Positions 36,721-45,657 of a stretch of 64,000 bases of DNA are shown piece after piece; within the stretch, counting starts at the first letter, position 1; each line of letters starts with the position of its first letter. Source of the stretch: Clostridia bacterium. GTDB lineage: Bacteria; Bacillota; Clostridia; Christensenellales; DTU072. Both the position numbers and the translations under genes were made by a program. Below the pieces are notes generated by a model. The model did not search any database and had not been told where the DNA came from. It saw only the letters and a list, made by a program, of their open reading frames with translations. The stretch lies in NCBI GenBank assembly GCA_017504305.1, contig JAFVRJ010000016.1, forward strand, positions 1-64,000, read 5' to 3'.

Positions 36721-37686
36721 TTAGTGTGATAAGCGAGAAGCCATTTCAAGCATCTCTTTGTTTATAGTCTTTTTGATTTCGAGCGCCTCACCTATAGGCA
36801 TATCGATAATCTTGTTTTCTTTAATACCGATTACACGGCTTTCGGTTGCGCCTTCATACAATAAGGTAACCGCCCTATCTGCGCAACGCGCTGCGAGTAC
36901 TCTATCTTGCATAGACGGAGTGCCACCGCGTTGAATATAACCAAGTTTAACCGTTCTAACGGTTATACCCGTTTTTTCTACGATGTCCTTTTTGACGTCA
37001 AGACAGCTTCCTACGCCCTCAGCAAGCACGATAATATCGCTGATTTTGCCCTTGATGATATTCTTCTTCATGCGATTACATATTTCATCAATATCAAAGG
37101 GAAGCTCGGGTACGAGGATGCTTTCGGCACCGCCTGCGATACCGGAGTATAATGCGATATCACCACAATGCCTGCCCATAACCTCGATTACGCATGCGCG
37201 ATCGTGAGAAGTCATGGTATCTCTGATTTTGTTCATAGCGTCGAGTACGGTGTTTACCGCGGTGTCAAAGCCCAAGGTAAAATCAGTATATCCAAGATCG
37301 TTGTCGATAGTACCGGGAATACCCATACATACGATGCCGTACTTTTCAGATAAATCACGCATACCACGGAAGGATCCGTCGCCACCAATTACTACCAAGC
37401 CGTCGATGCCATAAGCGTTTAGTACGTCAGCGCCCTTTTTAAGGCCCTCTTCGGTATTAAATTCCGGACATCTCGCCGTCTTAAGGATGGTACCGCCCTT
37501 TTGGATGGTATCGGATACCGAACGGCTATCCATACGATTTAATTTGCCGTTGATCAAGCCGGTGTATCCACGTTCGACACCGTATACTTCCATACCTCTC
37601 GAACACGCACAACGAACTACGCCTCTAATCGCCGCATTCATACCGGGAGCATCGCCACCACTTGTTAAAACTGCTATTTTCTTCAT
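36721..37686 (-). CDS. pfkA: ATP-dependent 6-phosphofructokinase
   Basis: 321 aa, classical short PfkA. TSGGDAPGMNAAIRG, GGDGSFRG (Gly, ATP type), PGTIDND (Gly), MGRHCGDIA. Allosteric Arg residues of the bacterial enzyme are present in VERGYTGL and KLGYIQRGG. Commits fructose 6-phosphate to glycolysis. Follows proA by 8 nt and precedes the PPi enzyme, so both kinases are made together. Confidence 0.97.
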   Translation of the reverse strand: MKKIAVLTSGGDAPGMNAAIRGVVRCACSRGMEVYGVERGYTGLINGKLNRMDSRSVSDTIQKGGTILKTARCPEFNTEEGLKKGADVLNAYGIDGLVVIGGDGSFRGMRDLSEKYGIVCMGIPGTIDNDLGYTDFTLGFDTAVNTVLDAMNKIRDTMTSHDRACVIEVMGRHCGDIALYSGIAGGAESILVPELPFDIDEICNRMKKNIIKGKISDIIVLAEGVGSCLDVKKDIVEKTGITVRTVKLGYIQRGGTPSMQDRVLAARCADRAVTLLYEGATESRVIGIKENKIIDMPIGEALEIKKTINKEMLEMASRLSH

Positions 37687-37694
37687 GTTTTCTC

Positions 37695-38939
37695 CTATTT
37701 CCTCAATTGACCGTAGCCCTTTACAACGTATTTAACGCTGGTTAACTCCTTCAAGCCGATAGGACCGCGTACGTGTAACTTTTGAGTACTAATGCCCATT
37801 TCCGCGCCCAATCCAAGCTCGAATCCATCGGTAAAGCGGGTGGAAGTATTTACGTATACGGCAGATGAATCTACCTCTTTGCTAAACTTTTCAGCCTCCG
37901 ATGCGTCTTCGGTCAAAATCGCGTCGCTATGATTAGTGCCGTACTTGTTGATATGTGCTATCGCCTCGTCAATTCCTTTAACGGAAGTAATTTTGATTTC
38001 CATATCATCGTACTCGTGAGCAAACTCATCTTCCCCTACCAAATTGCAATCGCCATAAACTGCTGCGATCTCTTTGGTACCGTTGATTTTAACGCCGGCA
38101 TTTGCTAAAGCAGAGCAAATAACGGGGGTAAAACTCTCAACCAATTTTTCGTCGATAAGGATGGTTTCGAGCGCGTTACAAGTAGAGGGACGAGAGGTCT
38201 TTGCGTTTAAGATTATCGGTACCGCAATTGCGAGGTTTGCGCTCGGTGCTACGTAAGTATGACAGTTACCGCCTGCAGAAGCTATAACCGGCATAGTTGC
38301 GTTTGCAAGTACCACCTTTTTAAGGCCCTCTCCGCCACGCGGAATTACTACGTCGATATACTTGTTTTCGCGGAGCATTTCGGCGGTAGCTTCTCTATCT
38401 TGGCTTTCAATTAAACCAACTAAATCGGGAGAAACACCGTTCTCTGCCAAAGCCCTCTTGATGCAAGCAACGAGCATGCCTACACTGTTAACACTCTCAC
38501 GGCTACCGCGTAAAACTACGCCGTTTCCGCTCTTGATACAAAGGGCTGCCGCATCAATAGAAACGTTAGGACGTGCTTCAAAAATAATACCGATAACACC
38601 TAAAGGTGCGCGTACGCGCTTTACTTCAAGTGCATTAGGCAATACGTACTCTTCACAAATTTCTCCAACAGGATCGGGTAAAGCTACTATCGCATCCAAT
38701 CCGTCCGCCATTTGCTTAATGCGTGCAGGAGTTAAAGCGAGCCTATCGATAAACGCCGCGTTTCTGCCGTTTTCCTTGGCACGCTCGATATCCTTGAGGT
38801 TTGCTTGTAAAATCGCCTCTTGTTCAATAAAAAGAAGCTCTTTTGCGCGATTAAGCACCGCGTTCTTAACCTCGGTGCCTACGCCTGCAAATTTATTTGC
38901 AGCAAGCTTTGTTAGCTCGCAAATTGCTTTAACTTCCAT
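37695..38939 (-). CDS. proA: Gamma-glutamyl phosphate reductase
   Basis: 414 aa. Aldehyde-dehydrogenase fold with catalytic Cys in SAGGNCHTYV, PLGVIGIIFEARPNVS, and VNTSTRFTDGFELGLGAEMG near the end. Second step of proline synthesis; no proB lies beside it. One base separates it from the yebC stop. Confidence 0.97.
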   Translation of the reverse strand: MEVKAICELTKLAANKFAGVGTEVKNAVLNRAKELLFIEQEAILQANLKDIERAKENGRNAAFIDRLALTPARIKQMADGLDAIVALPDPVGEICEEYVLPNALEVKRVRAPLGVIGIIFEARPNVSIDAAALCIKSGNGVVLRGSRESVNSVGMLVACIKRALAENGVSPDLVGLIESQDREATAEMLRENKYIDVVIPRGGEGLKKVVLANATMPVIASAGGNCHTYVAPSANLAIAVPIILNAKTSRPSTCNALETILIDEKLVESFTPVICSALANAGVKINGTKEIAAVYGDCNLVGEDEFAHEYDDMEIKITSVKGIDEAIAHINKYGTNHSDAILTEDASEAEKFSKEVDSSAVYVNTSTRFTDGFELGLGAEMGISTQKLHVRGPIGLKELTSVKYVVKGYGQLRK

Positions 38940-38940
38940 A

Positions 38941-39675
38941 TTAATCCTCGTCTACGGGTTCGGGTAATATTGCGTTGTGATAAACGTTTTGTACGTCATC
39001 AAGATCTTCGAGCATACCGATGAGCTTTTCAACGCTGTTAAGGTGACCTTCAGGATCAACTTCGTTATCAGGTATCATATCAACCTCTGCGCTCAATACG
39101 TTAACGCCGTTTGCCTTTAATGCATCGGATACTGCGTAAAGATCGGTATGGGGAGTGTATACTTCGTATACTTCTTCATCAACGGTGATATCTTCTGCAC
39201 CTGCATCGAGTGCAAGCATCATGAGTTCGTCTTCTTCAAGAGCTTTATCGGTAATGATAACGCCTTTCTTCTTGAACATGAAAGATACGCAACCGGTTTG
39301 GCCAAGAGCGCCACCGTATTTATCGAAAAGGTGTCTTACGTCACCGGCCGTACGGTTCTTGTTGTCGGTAAGGGTTTCAACGATAACCGCTACACCGCCT
39401 GCACCGTAACCTTCGTAGGTCATCTCTTCGTAGTTAACGGAACCGAGTTCACCGCTTGCCTTTTTAATGGAACGGTTGATGGTATCGTTAGGCATGTTGT
39501 TTTGCTTTGCCTTTGCGATAACGTCACGAAGCTTGCTGTTAAGCGAAGGATCGGGTCCGCCTGCCTTAACGGCAACTGCTATTTCTCTACCGATTTTGGT
39601 AAATATGCTACCTCTTGCTGCATCGGTCTTACCTTTTTTGATTTTAATATTTGCCCATTTGGAATGTCCGGACAT
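38941..39675 (-). CDS. yebC: YebC/PmpR-family protein
   Basis: 244 aa. Starts [20 protein letters not shown], the diagnostic N-terminus, with [15 protein letters not shown] and [14 protein letters not shown] following. Members were called transcription regulators; recent work on the family links them to translation through polyproline and ribosome stalling. SD AGGAGG-like (CAGGAGGCT) before ATG. Confidence 0.96.
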   Translation of the reverse strand: MSGHSKWANIKIKKGKTDAARGSIFTKIGREIAVAVKAGGPDPSLNSKLRDVIAKAKQNNMPNDTINRSIKKASGELGSVNYEEMTYEGYGAGGVAVIVETLTDNKNRTAGDVRHLFDKYGGALGQTGCVSFMFKKKGVIITDKALEEDELMMLALDAGAEDITVDEEVYEVYTPHTDLYAVSDALKANGVNVLSAEVDMIPDNEVDPEGHLNSVEKLIGMLEDLDDVQNVYHNAILPEPVDED

Positions 39676-39696
39676 ATTAGCCTCCTGAAAGTGAAT

Positions 39697-40449
39697 CTAT
39701 TTTTTGTTAAGTTTATCGGCAACCGTAGCTAAAACTATCGACGCGCTTACGCCCGCGTTAAGACTTTCGATATTGCCGTACATGGGTATTGCAAGTACGA
39801 CGTCCGCTCTATCCCTCAACTCGGGACTGACACCGTGCGCTTCGTTGCCGACTACAAGCGCAAGCGGTAATGCGGGCTGATAATCAAATACGTTTTGACC
39901 ACCCATATCGAGTATAGCCACTTTATAATTATTAAGCGCGTCGCACGCGCCCGCGTAAGAAAAAGGAACTATATTTGCGCTAAAGATACCGCCCATCGTC
40001 GAACGTACCACTTTAGGTGAATATGCATCCACCGAGTCGATTGCGATATAATCGGTAACGCCCATAGCTACGCCACTACGTATAATCGTACCCATATTGC
40101 CTGCATCCAAAATGCGGTCGAGCACCATAACTACGTCGCCCGTGATGGGCTTTTTGGCGGGTAGCTCCGCGATAGCAAGTATACCTGCCGACGACACCGT
40201 ATCGGATATTTTATCAAAGATAAAGTCGCTAACAATAGTAGGCTCTATCCCCAACTTATCTGCAATAGGCATCAGCACGTCCAAGCGGGATTCTTTAATA
40301 TATAGTTCTTTTGCGTACCCCTTTGGCATATCGCCAACGAGGTTAACTCCCTCAACGACGAAAAGCGAGTGTTTAAACCTCGCCTTTTTGTCGCTCAAGC
40401 TACGAATTAGCTTGATTTTATCATTGTTAGAGGAAGCTATTATCTTCAT
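39697..40449 (-). CDS. SpoU/TrmH-family rRNA or tRNA 2'-O-methyltransferase
   Basis: 250 aa. N-terminal substrate-binding domain (KKARFKHSLFVVEG) and the SPOUT knot motifs LDRILDAGNMGTIIRS, LALVVGNEAHGVS and IPMYGNIESLNAGVSASIVL. Methylates a ribose 2'-OH in rRNA (RlmB type) or tRNA. Next to rplT as in many Firmicutes. No clear SD, and a hairpin separates it from rplT, so expression may be attenuated. Confidence 0.92.
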   Translation of the reverse strand: MKIIASSNNDKIKLIRSLSDKKARFKHSLFVVEGVNLVGDMPKGYAKELYIKESRLDVLMPIADKLGIEPTIVSDFIFDKISDTVSSAGILAIAELPAKKPITGDVVMVLDRILDAGNMGTIIRSGVAMGVTDYIAIDSVDAYSPKVVRSTMGGIFSANIVPFSYAGACDALNNYKVAILDMGGQNVFDYQPALPLALVVGNEAHGVSPELRDRADVVLAIPMYGNIESLNAGVSASIVLATVADKLNKK

Positions 40450-40460
40450 TTTATTATTAA

Positions 40461-40486
40461 AGAGCCTTCAAAAATTTGAAGGCTCT
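40461..40486 (-). terminator. Hairpin between rplT and the SpoU methyltransferase gene
   Basis: 12-bp perfect stem AGAGCCTTCAAA/TTTGAAGGCTCT with a minimal loop. The minus-strand tail TTAATAATAAA is a poor U-tract, so it is more likely a partial terminator or mRNA stabiliser than a full stop. Confidence 0.6.
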
Positions 40487-40492
40487 AAATAA

Positions 40493-40849
40493 CTATGCGT
40501 TGATAGCAGCTTTTGCTTGCTCGCAAAGAGCGGTAAATGCTTGTGCATCGTTGATAGCGATATCAGCTAAAACCTTACGGTTGAGGTCGATACCTGCTAC
40601 CTTAAGACCGTGCATAAGGCGGGAGTAAGAAAGATCGTTCATACGTGCTGCAGCGTTGATACGTGCAATCCAGAGTCTTCTGAAATCTCTCTTCTTAAGT
40701 CTTCTGCCAACGTATGCATATTGGCCGGACTTCATAACAGCTTCACGTGCTACGCGATAAAGCTTACTTTTTGCACCAAAGTAACCTTTGGCTTGCTTCA
40801 TTATTTTTCTCTTTTTCTTTTGTGCAGTAACAGCTCTCTTAATTCTCAT
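40493..40849 (-). CDS. rplT: 50S ribosomal protein L20
   Basis: 118 aa. [40 protein letters not shown] and [20 protein letters not shown] are L20 signatures. Binds 23S rRNA early in assembly and, in Firmicutes, represses its own operon through the infC leader. Follows rpmI by 12 nt. Confidence 0.98.
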   Translation of the reverse strand: MRIKRAVTAQKKKRKIMKQAKGYFGAKSKLYRVAREAVMKSGQYAYVGRRLKKRDFRRLWIARINAAARMNDLSYSRLMHGLKVAGIDLNRKVLADIAINDAQAFTALCEQAKAAINA

Positions 40850-40861
40850 TACCGTTCCCTC

Positions 40862-41062
40862 CTACTTTTGTCCGTAAATCATGTTGCTGATGGTCTTTGC
40901 TTGGGCTTCATTGATGTATGCGCCTTGGCGAAGATTTCTCTTTCTCTTACGGGTCTTCTTGTTAAGAATGTGGTTCTTGTTTTGCTTATTTCTCTTAAGC
41001 AAACCGTTAGCGGTAAATCTGAAGCGCTTTTTGGATGCGCTATGGGTTTTTTGTTTAGGCAT
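40862..41062 (-). CDS. rpmI: 50S ribosomal protein L35
   Basis: 66 aa, basic. MPKQKTHSASKKRFRFTANG and KTRKRKRNLRQGAYI match L35. Second gene of infC-rpmI-rplT, with SD AAGGAG before ATG. Confidence 0.97.
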   Translation of the reverse strand: MPKQKTHSASKKRFRFTANGLLKRNKQNKNHILNKKTRKRKRNLRQGAYINEAQAKTISNMIYGQK

Positions 41063-41086
41063 ATCTAATCTCCTTGTGTGGATATA

Positions 41087-41605
41087 TTATTTTTTTGCGG
41101 GTATGGGCGCGAGCATCATGGTTACGTTACGACCTTCTAAAATGGGTTCCTTTTCCTTAACTGCTACGTCCGATACGATTTCGAAGAACTTATTCATCAT
41201 CTCCATCGAAAGCTCGGGGTGAGCGTTTTGGCGGCCTCTCATCCTAATGGTTACCTTAACCTTGCATCCTTCTGCTATAAAACCACGGGTGTTTTTAGCT
41301 TTGGTCTTAATGTCGCCTATATCTATCGTTTGACTTAATTGTACTTCTTTAAGTTTTAAAACGGTAGCTTTCTTCTTATCTTGCTTATCCTTTTTGATTT
41401 GGTCAAAACGGTACTTGCCATAATCAAGGATTTTGCAAACCGGGGGATTAGCTTGGGGCGAAAAGAGTACTAAATCGAGGTTACGCTCGTCCGCCATCTT
41501 TTGCGCTTGTGCGATGGGCAATACGCCAACCATCGAGCCATCCATATCAATCAACCTTACTTCCGGCACTTTAATTGCCGAGTTAGTCAATAATTCTTTA
41601 AAAAT
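41087..41605 (-). CDS. infC: Translation initiation factor IF-3 with an ATT start codon
   Basis: 172 aa. EVRLIDMDGSMVGV, NLDLVLFSP, PPVCKILDYGKYRF and GDIKTKAKNTRGF are the two-domain IF-3 signatures. The start at 41605 is ATT, not the TTG at 41590: AGGAGG (41619-41614) lies 8 nt before ATT and the extra residues FKELL align with the family N-terminus. AUU starts are known for infC in other bacteria and let IF-3, which rejects such codons, control its own synthesis. Confidence 0.94.
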   Translation of the reverse strand: MFKELLTNSAIKVPEVRLIDMDGSMVGVLPIAQAQKMADERNLDLVLFSPQANPPVCKILDYGKYRFDQIKKDKQDKKKATVLKLKEVQLSQTIDIGDIKTKAKNTRGFIAEGCKVKVTIRMRGRQNAHPELSMEMMNKFFEIVSDVAVKEKEPILEGRNVTMMLAPIPAKK

Positions 41606-41800
41606 AAGTGTGTCCTCCTATCTTATATATGTATGCACGTACGTGCAAACCTTATATACTCCAAAAAAGAAGTGCTCCTAAGGAAGCACGTCTCACCACA
41701 AGCTATAATATGCTACTAATGTAGCAAAATATAGTTATTATCTTGTATTAACCGTTTAACTATGCGCTTACGGTGAGAATCACTTCTTCTTTAACCTTGT
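41606..41800 (-). ncRNA. infC-rpmI-rplT leader, L20-type attenuator
   Basis: About 190 nt of leader. Early AAGAAGTG (41788-41781) can pair with CACTTCTT in the 3' flank of the terminator, and TCTCACC (41778-41772) with GGTGAGA (41697-41691). A branched hairpin around TGCTACATTAGTAGCA lies between. The pairings compete with a terminator at 41663-41689, the design of L20 leaders in Firmicutes. Confidence 0.7.
41663..41689 (-). terminator. Attenuator terminator in the infC leader
   Basis: Minus strand GTGCTTCC/GGAGCAC stem (one bulge, TTA loop) followed by TTCTTTTTT, about 60 nt before the infC start. Confidence 0.8.
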
Positions 41801-41802
41801 CT

Positions 41803-41831
41803 ATAATATACTATATCGATTTTTATGTCAA
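41803..41831 (-). promoter_or_regulatory. Promoter of the infC operon
   Basis: Minus strand TTGACA (41831-41826), 17 nt, TATTAT (41808-41803). Strong; start expected near 41796. Confidence 0.85.
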
Positions 41832-41834
41832 TTA

Positions 41835-41866
41835 TTTTGGCGCAAAAATTAAATTTCGCGCCAAAA
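41835..41866. repeat. Inverted repeat between thrS and the infC promoter
   Basis: Perfect 9-bp arms TTTTGGCGC/GCGCCAAAA around a 14-nt AT-rich loop, 14 nt after the thrS stop. The arms lack a clear T-tract on either strand; it may be a weak terminator of thrS or a protein site beside the -35. Confidence 0.5.
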
Positions 41867-41879
41867 TATATTGTCTATT

Positions 41880-43814
41880 CTACCAAATAACCTTTTCGGC
41901 ATCCTCTGCAAGCACCTTTGCAAGGAAATCACCATAGCTCATCGTGCCAAGATCACCATCTTTACGGCTACGTACTGCTACTACGCCGGCTTCCTTTTCT
42001 TTATCGCCGATAATGAGCATGTACGGGATTTTGTCGAGTTGTGCGGCACGAATCTTGTAACCGATCTTTTCAGAACGAACGTCAGACTCTGCTCTTATAC
42101 CTGCTTTACGGAGCTTATCTGCAATAGCTATAGCATCGGCTTCGGTACGATCGGTAAGGCTCATAACTCTTACTTGCTCGGGAGATAACCATAGCGGGAA
42201 AGCTCCTTTATAACGCTCGATGAGAAGCGCCATAGTACGCTCGTAACAACCGATGGAAGTACGATGAATAATATAAGGATTGACCTTATCGCCGTTTTCA
42301 TCCACGTAGGTCATATCGAAACGCTCTGCAAGGAACATATCAACTTGTATGGTAATAAGGGTATCTTCCTTACCGTAAACGTTGCGGATTTGGATATCGA
42401 GCTTTGGTCCGTAGAAAGCAGCTTCATCGATACCAACGCTGTATTTAATGCCGATATTGTCCAAAATCTTTTGCATTTCAGCTTCAGCATGCTCCCACTT
42501 TGCAGGATCGTTGATGTACTTGGCGGTATTGTTGGGATCCCACTTTGAGAAGCGGTAAGTTACTTGTCCATCCAAACCGAGAGTCTTGAGCATATAAATA
42601 GCTAAATCCAAGCAACCTCTGAATTCTTCCTCAAGTTGAGAAGGCGTGCATACAAGGTGGCCTTCGGAAATGGTGAACTGTCTTACACGGATAAGACCAT
42701 GCATCTCACCGCTTGCCTCGTTACGGAATAGCGTAGAGGTTTCGCCGTAACGTATGGGCAAATCACGATAAGACTTAAGACCGTTTTTATAAATCATGTA
42801 TTGGAAGGGGCAGGTCATGGGACGGAGTGCAAAGACCTCTTTATCCTTCGCCTCGTCACCTAAAATGAACATACCGTCTTGGTAGTGATCCCAGTGGCCA
42901 CTGATCTTATAAAGATCAGATTTTGCCATATAGGGAGTCTTGGTGCGGACGTAACCACGACGTTCTTCTTCATCTTCAACAAATCTATTGAGGATTTGGA
43001 ACATCTTTGCGCCCTTGGGCATAAGAAGGGGTAATCCTTGGCCGATGCTTTCTTCGGTCATGAAGATGCCAAGCTCTCTACCAAGTTTATTGTGGTCGCG
43101 TGACTTTGCTTCTTCAACTGCTGCAAGATACTCTGCAAGAGCGGTTTTGTTGTTGAACGCGGTTCCGTATATACGGGTAAGAACTTTATTGTGCTCGTCT
43201 CCGCGCCAGTACGCACCGGCGATAGAGGTGAGTTTATATGCCTTAATGTAGCCGGTTGCGGGAAGGTGAGGACCTGCACAAAGGTCTACAAATTCACCTT
43301 GACGATACATGGTAATAGCTGCATCATCGGGTAAATCGTTAATAAGCTCTACCTTGTAGGTCTCGCCTTGGTTTTGGAAGTATTCCAAAGCGTATGCGTG
43401 AGTAACTTCCTCTTTGATTATGGGAAGGTTTTCTTTAATAATCTTCTTCATTTCCGCCTCGATAGCGGGTACTGCGTCCATGTTGATGGGTGTGATAAAA
43501 TCGAAGTCGTAGTAGAATCCGTTTTCGATTGCCGGTCCGATTGCTACTCTAACGGTAGGATAAATTCTCTTAACGGCTTGAGCAAGAACGTGCGAGCAAC
43601 TATGACGATATGCGCGCTTGCCTTCCTCTGTATCGAAAGTCAAAAACTCAACGGTAGCATCTTCATTGATGGGCTCGTACATGCCAACGACTTTATCGTT
43701 GACTCTTGCTACCAACGAGGCACGGAAAAGTCCGTCCGAAATGGAACGGGCTATATCTGCAGGCGTGGAACCTACAGGGAATTCTTTTTTATCATCTCTA
43801 AGCGTGATAATCAT
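41880..43814 (-). CDS. thrS: Threonyl-tRNA synthetase
   Basis: 644 aa, full length. N-terminal TGS domain, editing domain with HSCSHVLA and later zinc-binding residues, class II catalytic core (RPMTCPFQ, RNEASGEMHGL, HRTSIGCYER), C-terminal anticodon domain with GVRVMSL-like VRVMSLTD. No T-box leader; only 47 nt separate it from the upstream lipoprotein gene, with a small hairpin TAACCGC/GCGGTTA ending near AAAGGATGG. Lies directly upstream of the infC operon, as in Bacillus. Confidence 0.97.
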   Translation of the reverse strand: MIITLRDDKKEFPVGSTPADIARSISDGLFRASLVARVNDKVVGMYEPINEDATVEFLTFDTEEGKRAYRHSCSHVLAQAVKRIYPTVRVAIGPAIENGFYYDFDFITPINMDAVPAIEAEMKKIIKENLPIIKEEVTHAYALEYFQNQGETYKVELINDLPDDAAITMYRQGEFVDLCAGPHLPATGYIKAYKLTSIAGAYWRGDEHNKVLTRIYGTAFNNKTALAEYLAAVEEAKSRDHNKLGRELGIFMTEESIGQGLPLLMPKGAKMFQILNRFVEDEEERRGYVRTKTPYMAKSDLYKISGHWDHYQDGMFILGDEAKDKEVFALRPMTCPFQYMIYKNGLKSYRDLPIRYGETSTLFRNEASGEMHGLIRVRQFTISEGHLVCTPSQLEEEFRGCLDLAIYMLKTLGLDGQVTYRFSKWDPNNTAKYINDPAKWEHAEAEMQKILDNIGIKYSVGIDEAAFYGPKLDIQIRNVYGKEDTLITIQVDMFLAERFDMTYVDENGDKVNPYIIHRTSIGCYERTMALLIERYKGAFPLWLSPEQVRVMSLTDRTEADAIAIADKLRKAGIRAESDVRSEKIGYKIRAAQLDKIPYMLIIGDKEKEAGVVAVRSRKDGDLGTMSYGDFLAKVLAEDAEKVIW

Positions 43815-43861
43815 ATATGTAAATCCATCCTTTAACCGCTATGCGGTTAGTTAATAGTATT

Positions 43862-45637
43862 TTATGCGTTGATTGCGGCTTCAATTGCTTGCGATAATGC
43901 ATTGAATTCGGTTGCGATATCGTCTTTAGCTTTGCCGACGTTATTGTTATAGCTTACTGCATCTTGGTTTATAAGGGAATCGTTATAAACCTTTGCGTTA
44001 GTGTTGACGTAGAAAATGGTGGGTTCTGCGTCGGTAGACTTGACGTCGTATAGGTGTACGACACGATACTTTTGTTCACCGTCCTTCTTATCGCCCGATT
44101 TCTCGTACGTCATACGTGCGGTGCTATAGGAAGAATCTTGCAACCAAGCATCAAAGGTTTCGCCTTCGTCTTCCTTGATAGTGATGATTTCGACTGCGTT
44201 AGCAAGTTCGCCGGCAATACCTTGGAACGCGGTAAACTTGGTTGCCAAATTTCCCAAAACGGACTCGCCGTACACTCTACCGACTATACCGCCGTTATTG
44301 ACGTAATACGGGTTTTCCTTGGCGTTATGCGAATAGGTAATATGGGTATCGTTTAATATTAACGCTCTATCATAATAAAGCTCGCCGTCGGCAACCGCGT
44401 TGTTGATAGAAGAAAAATGTAACATACCTACCAAACCGCCGGTGTAGTTGAATACATTGACGGGAAGAACTATCTTACCAACCGAGCTTACAACGTTATC
44501 AAGAGAGGTGAAGTTAGCGCAGTATCCTGCAAAACCGCCAACGTTATAAGAAGTGGTTTGGGTGGTGCTTAAACGCTTTGCGTTTATTTCCCCTATCATA
44601 GATTTACTCTTTGCAAGAGCAACTCTATCTAATGAACCTGCTACGCCACCAACGTTCAATCTCTTATAAGACTTGGTGTTGATAACGCCTGCGGTGCTTA
44701 CCCATTTGCTTGCGTTTTTGACTCTGTAAGCAGAACCAACTATTCCACCGGCGTTAACGAGTTCGCCGGATGCGTTAAGGTTACCATTATAGGTGAGGTT
44801 TTGTGCTTCGATATACTCAGCGTTAGATTTTTCAGAAGATAAATTGATGGTACGCAAAGTACCCACTACACCACCCATCGTCAAGTTGCTAACGGCAGAA
44901 AGGGTTATGGCTCTTTTTTCTTCATCGTCGCTATCTTTGTAAGTTTTGACAGATTCATCGGAATTTACGGTGATATTTACTGCAGAGTTAATTCCGTTAT
45001 ACTTGGCGTTGCCTATAGAGTAACCTACGAGTCCACCAATGCTAACCGCCATGTCGTAACGCTCGGGTTCTACGCTACGCGAACCGTCGGTATTGGTTTT
45101 AACTCTACAAATATTACCCATGGTTGCGGTAACGTTACCGTAAACGTTGATGTTTTTAATATCGTTATCGCCGTACGCATAACCAGCAAGACCACCGATA
45201 AATTGGCTCTCCGCATCGGCGGGAACACTTAAGTTAACGTGTACGTTAAGGTCGTTTATTTTTGCTCCGAATATAACACCAAATAGTCCGTAATATGCAA
45301 TTTCGTTAAGCTCTTCCGAACGAGTTTCAGGCTCCGGAATATTAATAGAATAGACTATCGTATGTCCGTTACCGTTTATGGTACCGCGGAAGGAGTTATC
45401 GATACTATTACCAATGGGAGTCCAATCCCCTTCCAAGATTATATCGGATTTAATGTTGTAAACACCTTTATCGTAATCTCTGCCGAGGTTGTCGGCAAGC
45501 TTTTTAAAATCTGCAGCGTTATTTACGTCAACGGAAAACTCACCCTTATGAGTGTCTTTATCGTTGCACGCAACGAGAGCAAACGCCATCGTTAAAACCA
45601 CCGCAAATATTAATATTGTTTTAAACGCTTTTTTCAT
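43862..45637 (-). CDS. Lipoprotein with GLUG-type repeats
   Basis: 591 aa. Signal peptide with lipobox LVAC (Cys24), so it is lipid-anchored outside. From about residue 125 there are at least seven short repeats with a GG(I/L/V)xG core: FIGGLAGY, SIGGLVGY, MGGVVGTL, NAGGIVGS, NVGGVAGS, NVGGFAGY, TGGLVGML and NGGIVGRV, each followed by a turn and an Asn/Val strand, the GLUG beta-helix pattern of surface adhesins. Probably binds host or polysaccharide; function not known. Confidence 0.85.
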   Translation of the reverse strand: MKKAFKTILIFAVVLTMAFALVACNDKDTHKGEFSVDVNNAADFKKLADNLGRDYDKGVYNIKSDIILEGDWTPIGNSIDNSFRGTINGNGHTIVYSINIPEPETRSEELNEIAYYGLFGVIFGAKINDLNVHVNLSVPADAESQFIGGLAGYAYGDNDIKNINVYGNVTATMGNICRVKTNTDGSRSVEPERYDMAVSIGGLVGYSIGNAKYNGINSAVNITVNSDESVKTYKDSDDEEKRAITLSAVSNLTMGGVVGTLRTINLSSEKSNAEYIEAQNLTYNGNLNASGELVNAGGIVGSAYRVKNASKWVSTAGVINTKSYKRLNVGGVAGSLDRVALAKSKSMIGEINAKRLSTTQTTSYNVGGFAGYCANFTSLDNVVSSVGKIVLPVNVFNYTGGLVGMLHFSSINNAVADGELYYDRALILNDTHITYSHNAKENPYYVNNGGIVGRVYGESVLGNLATKFTAFQGIAGELANAVEIITIKEDEGETFDAWLQDSSYSTARMTYEKSGDKKDGEQKYRVVHLYDVKSTDAEPTIFYVNTNAKVYNDSLINQDAVSYNNNVGKAKDDIATEFNALSQAIEAAINA

Positions 45638-45657
45638 ATTTTTTCCCGTTTAAAAGT

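Noticed and set aside
36687-36749. Longer N-terminus for the PPi phosphofructokinase
   Set aside because: No ribosome site upstream; AAGGAG directly precedes the ATG at 36686 and the family begins there.
43815-43861. Five-codon leader peptide overlapping the thrS start (ATG at GGATGG, stop on ATGA)
   Set aside because: The SD-like AAAGG lies right against its ATG, so it is unlikely to be translated; probably just the thrS ribosome site.
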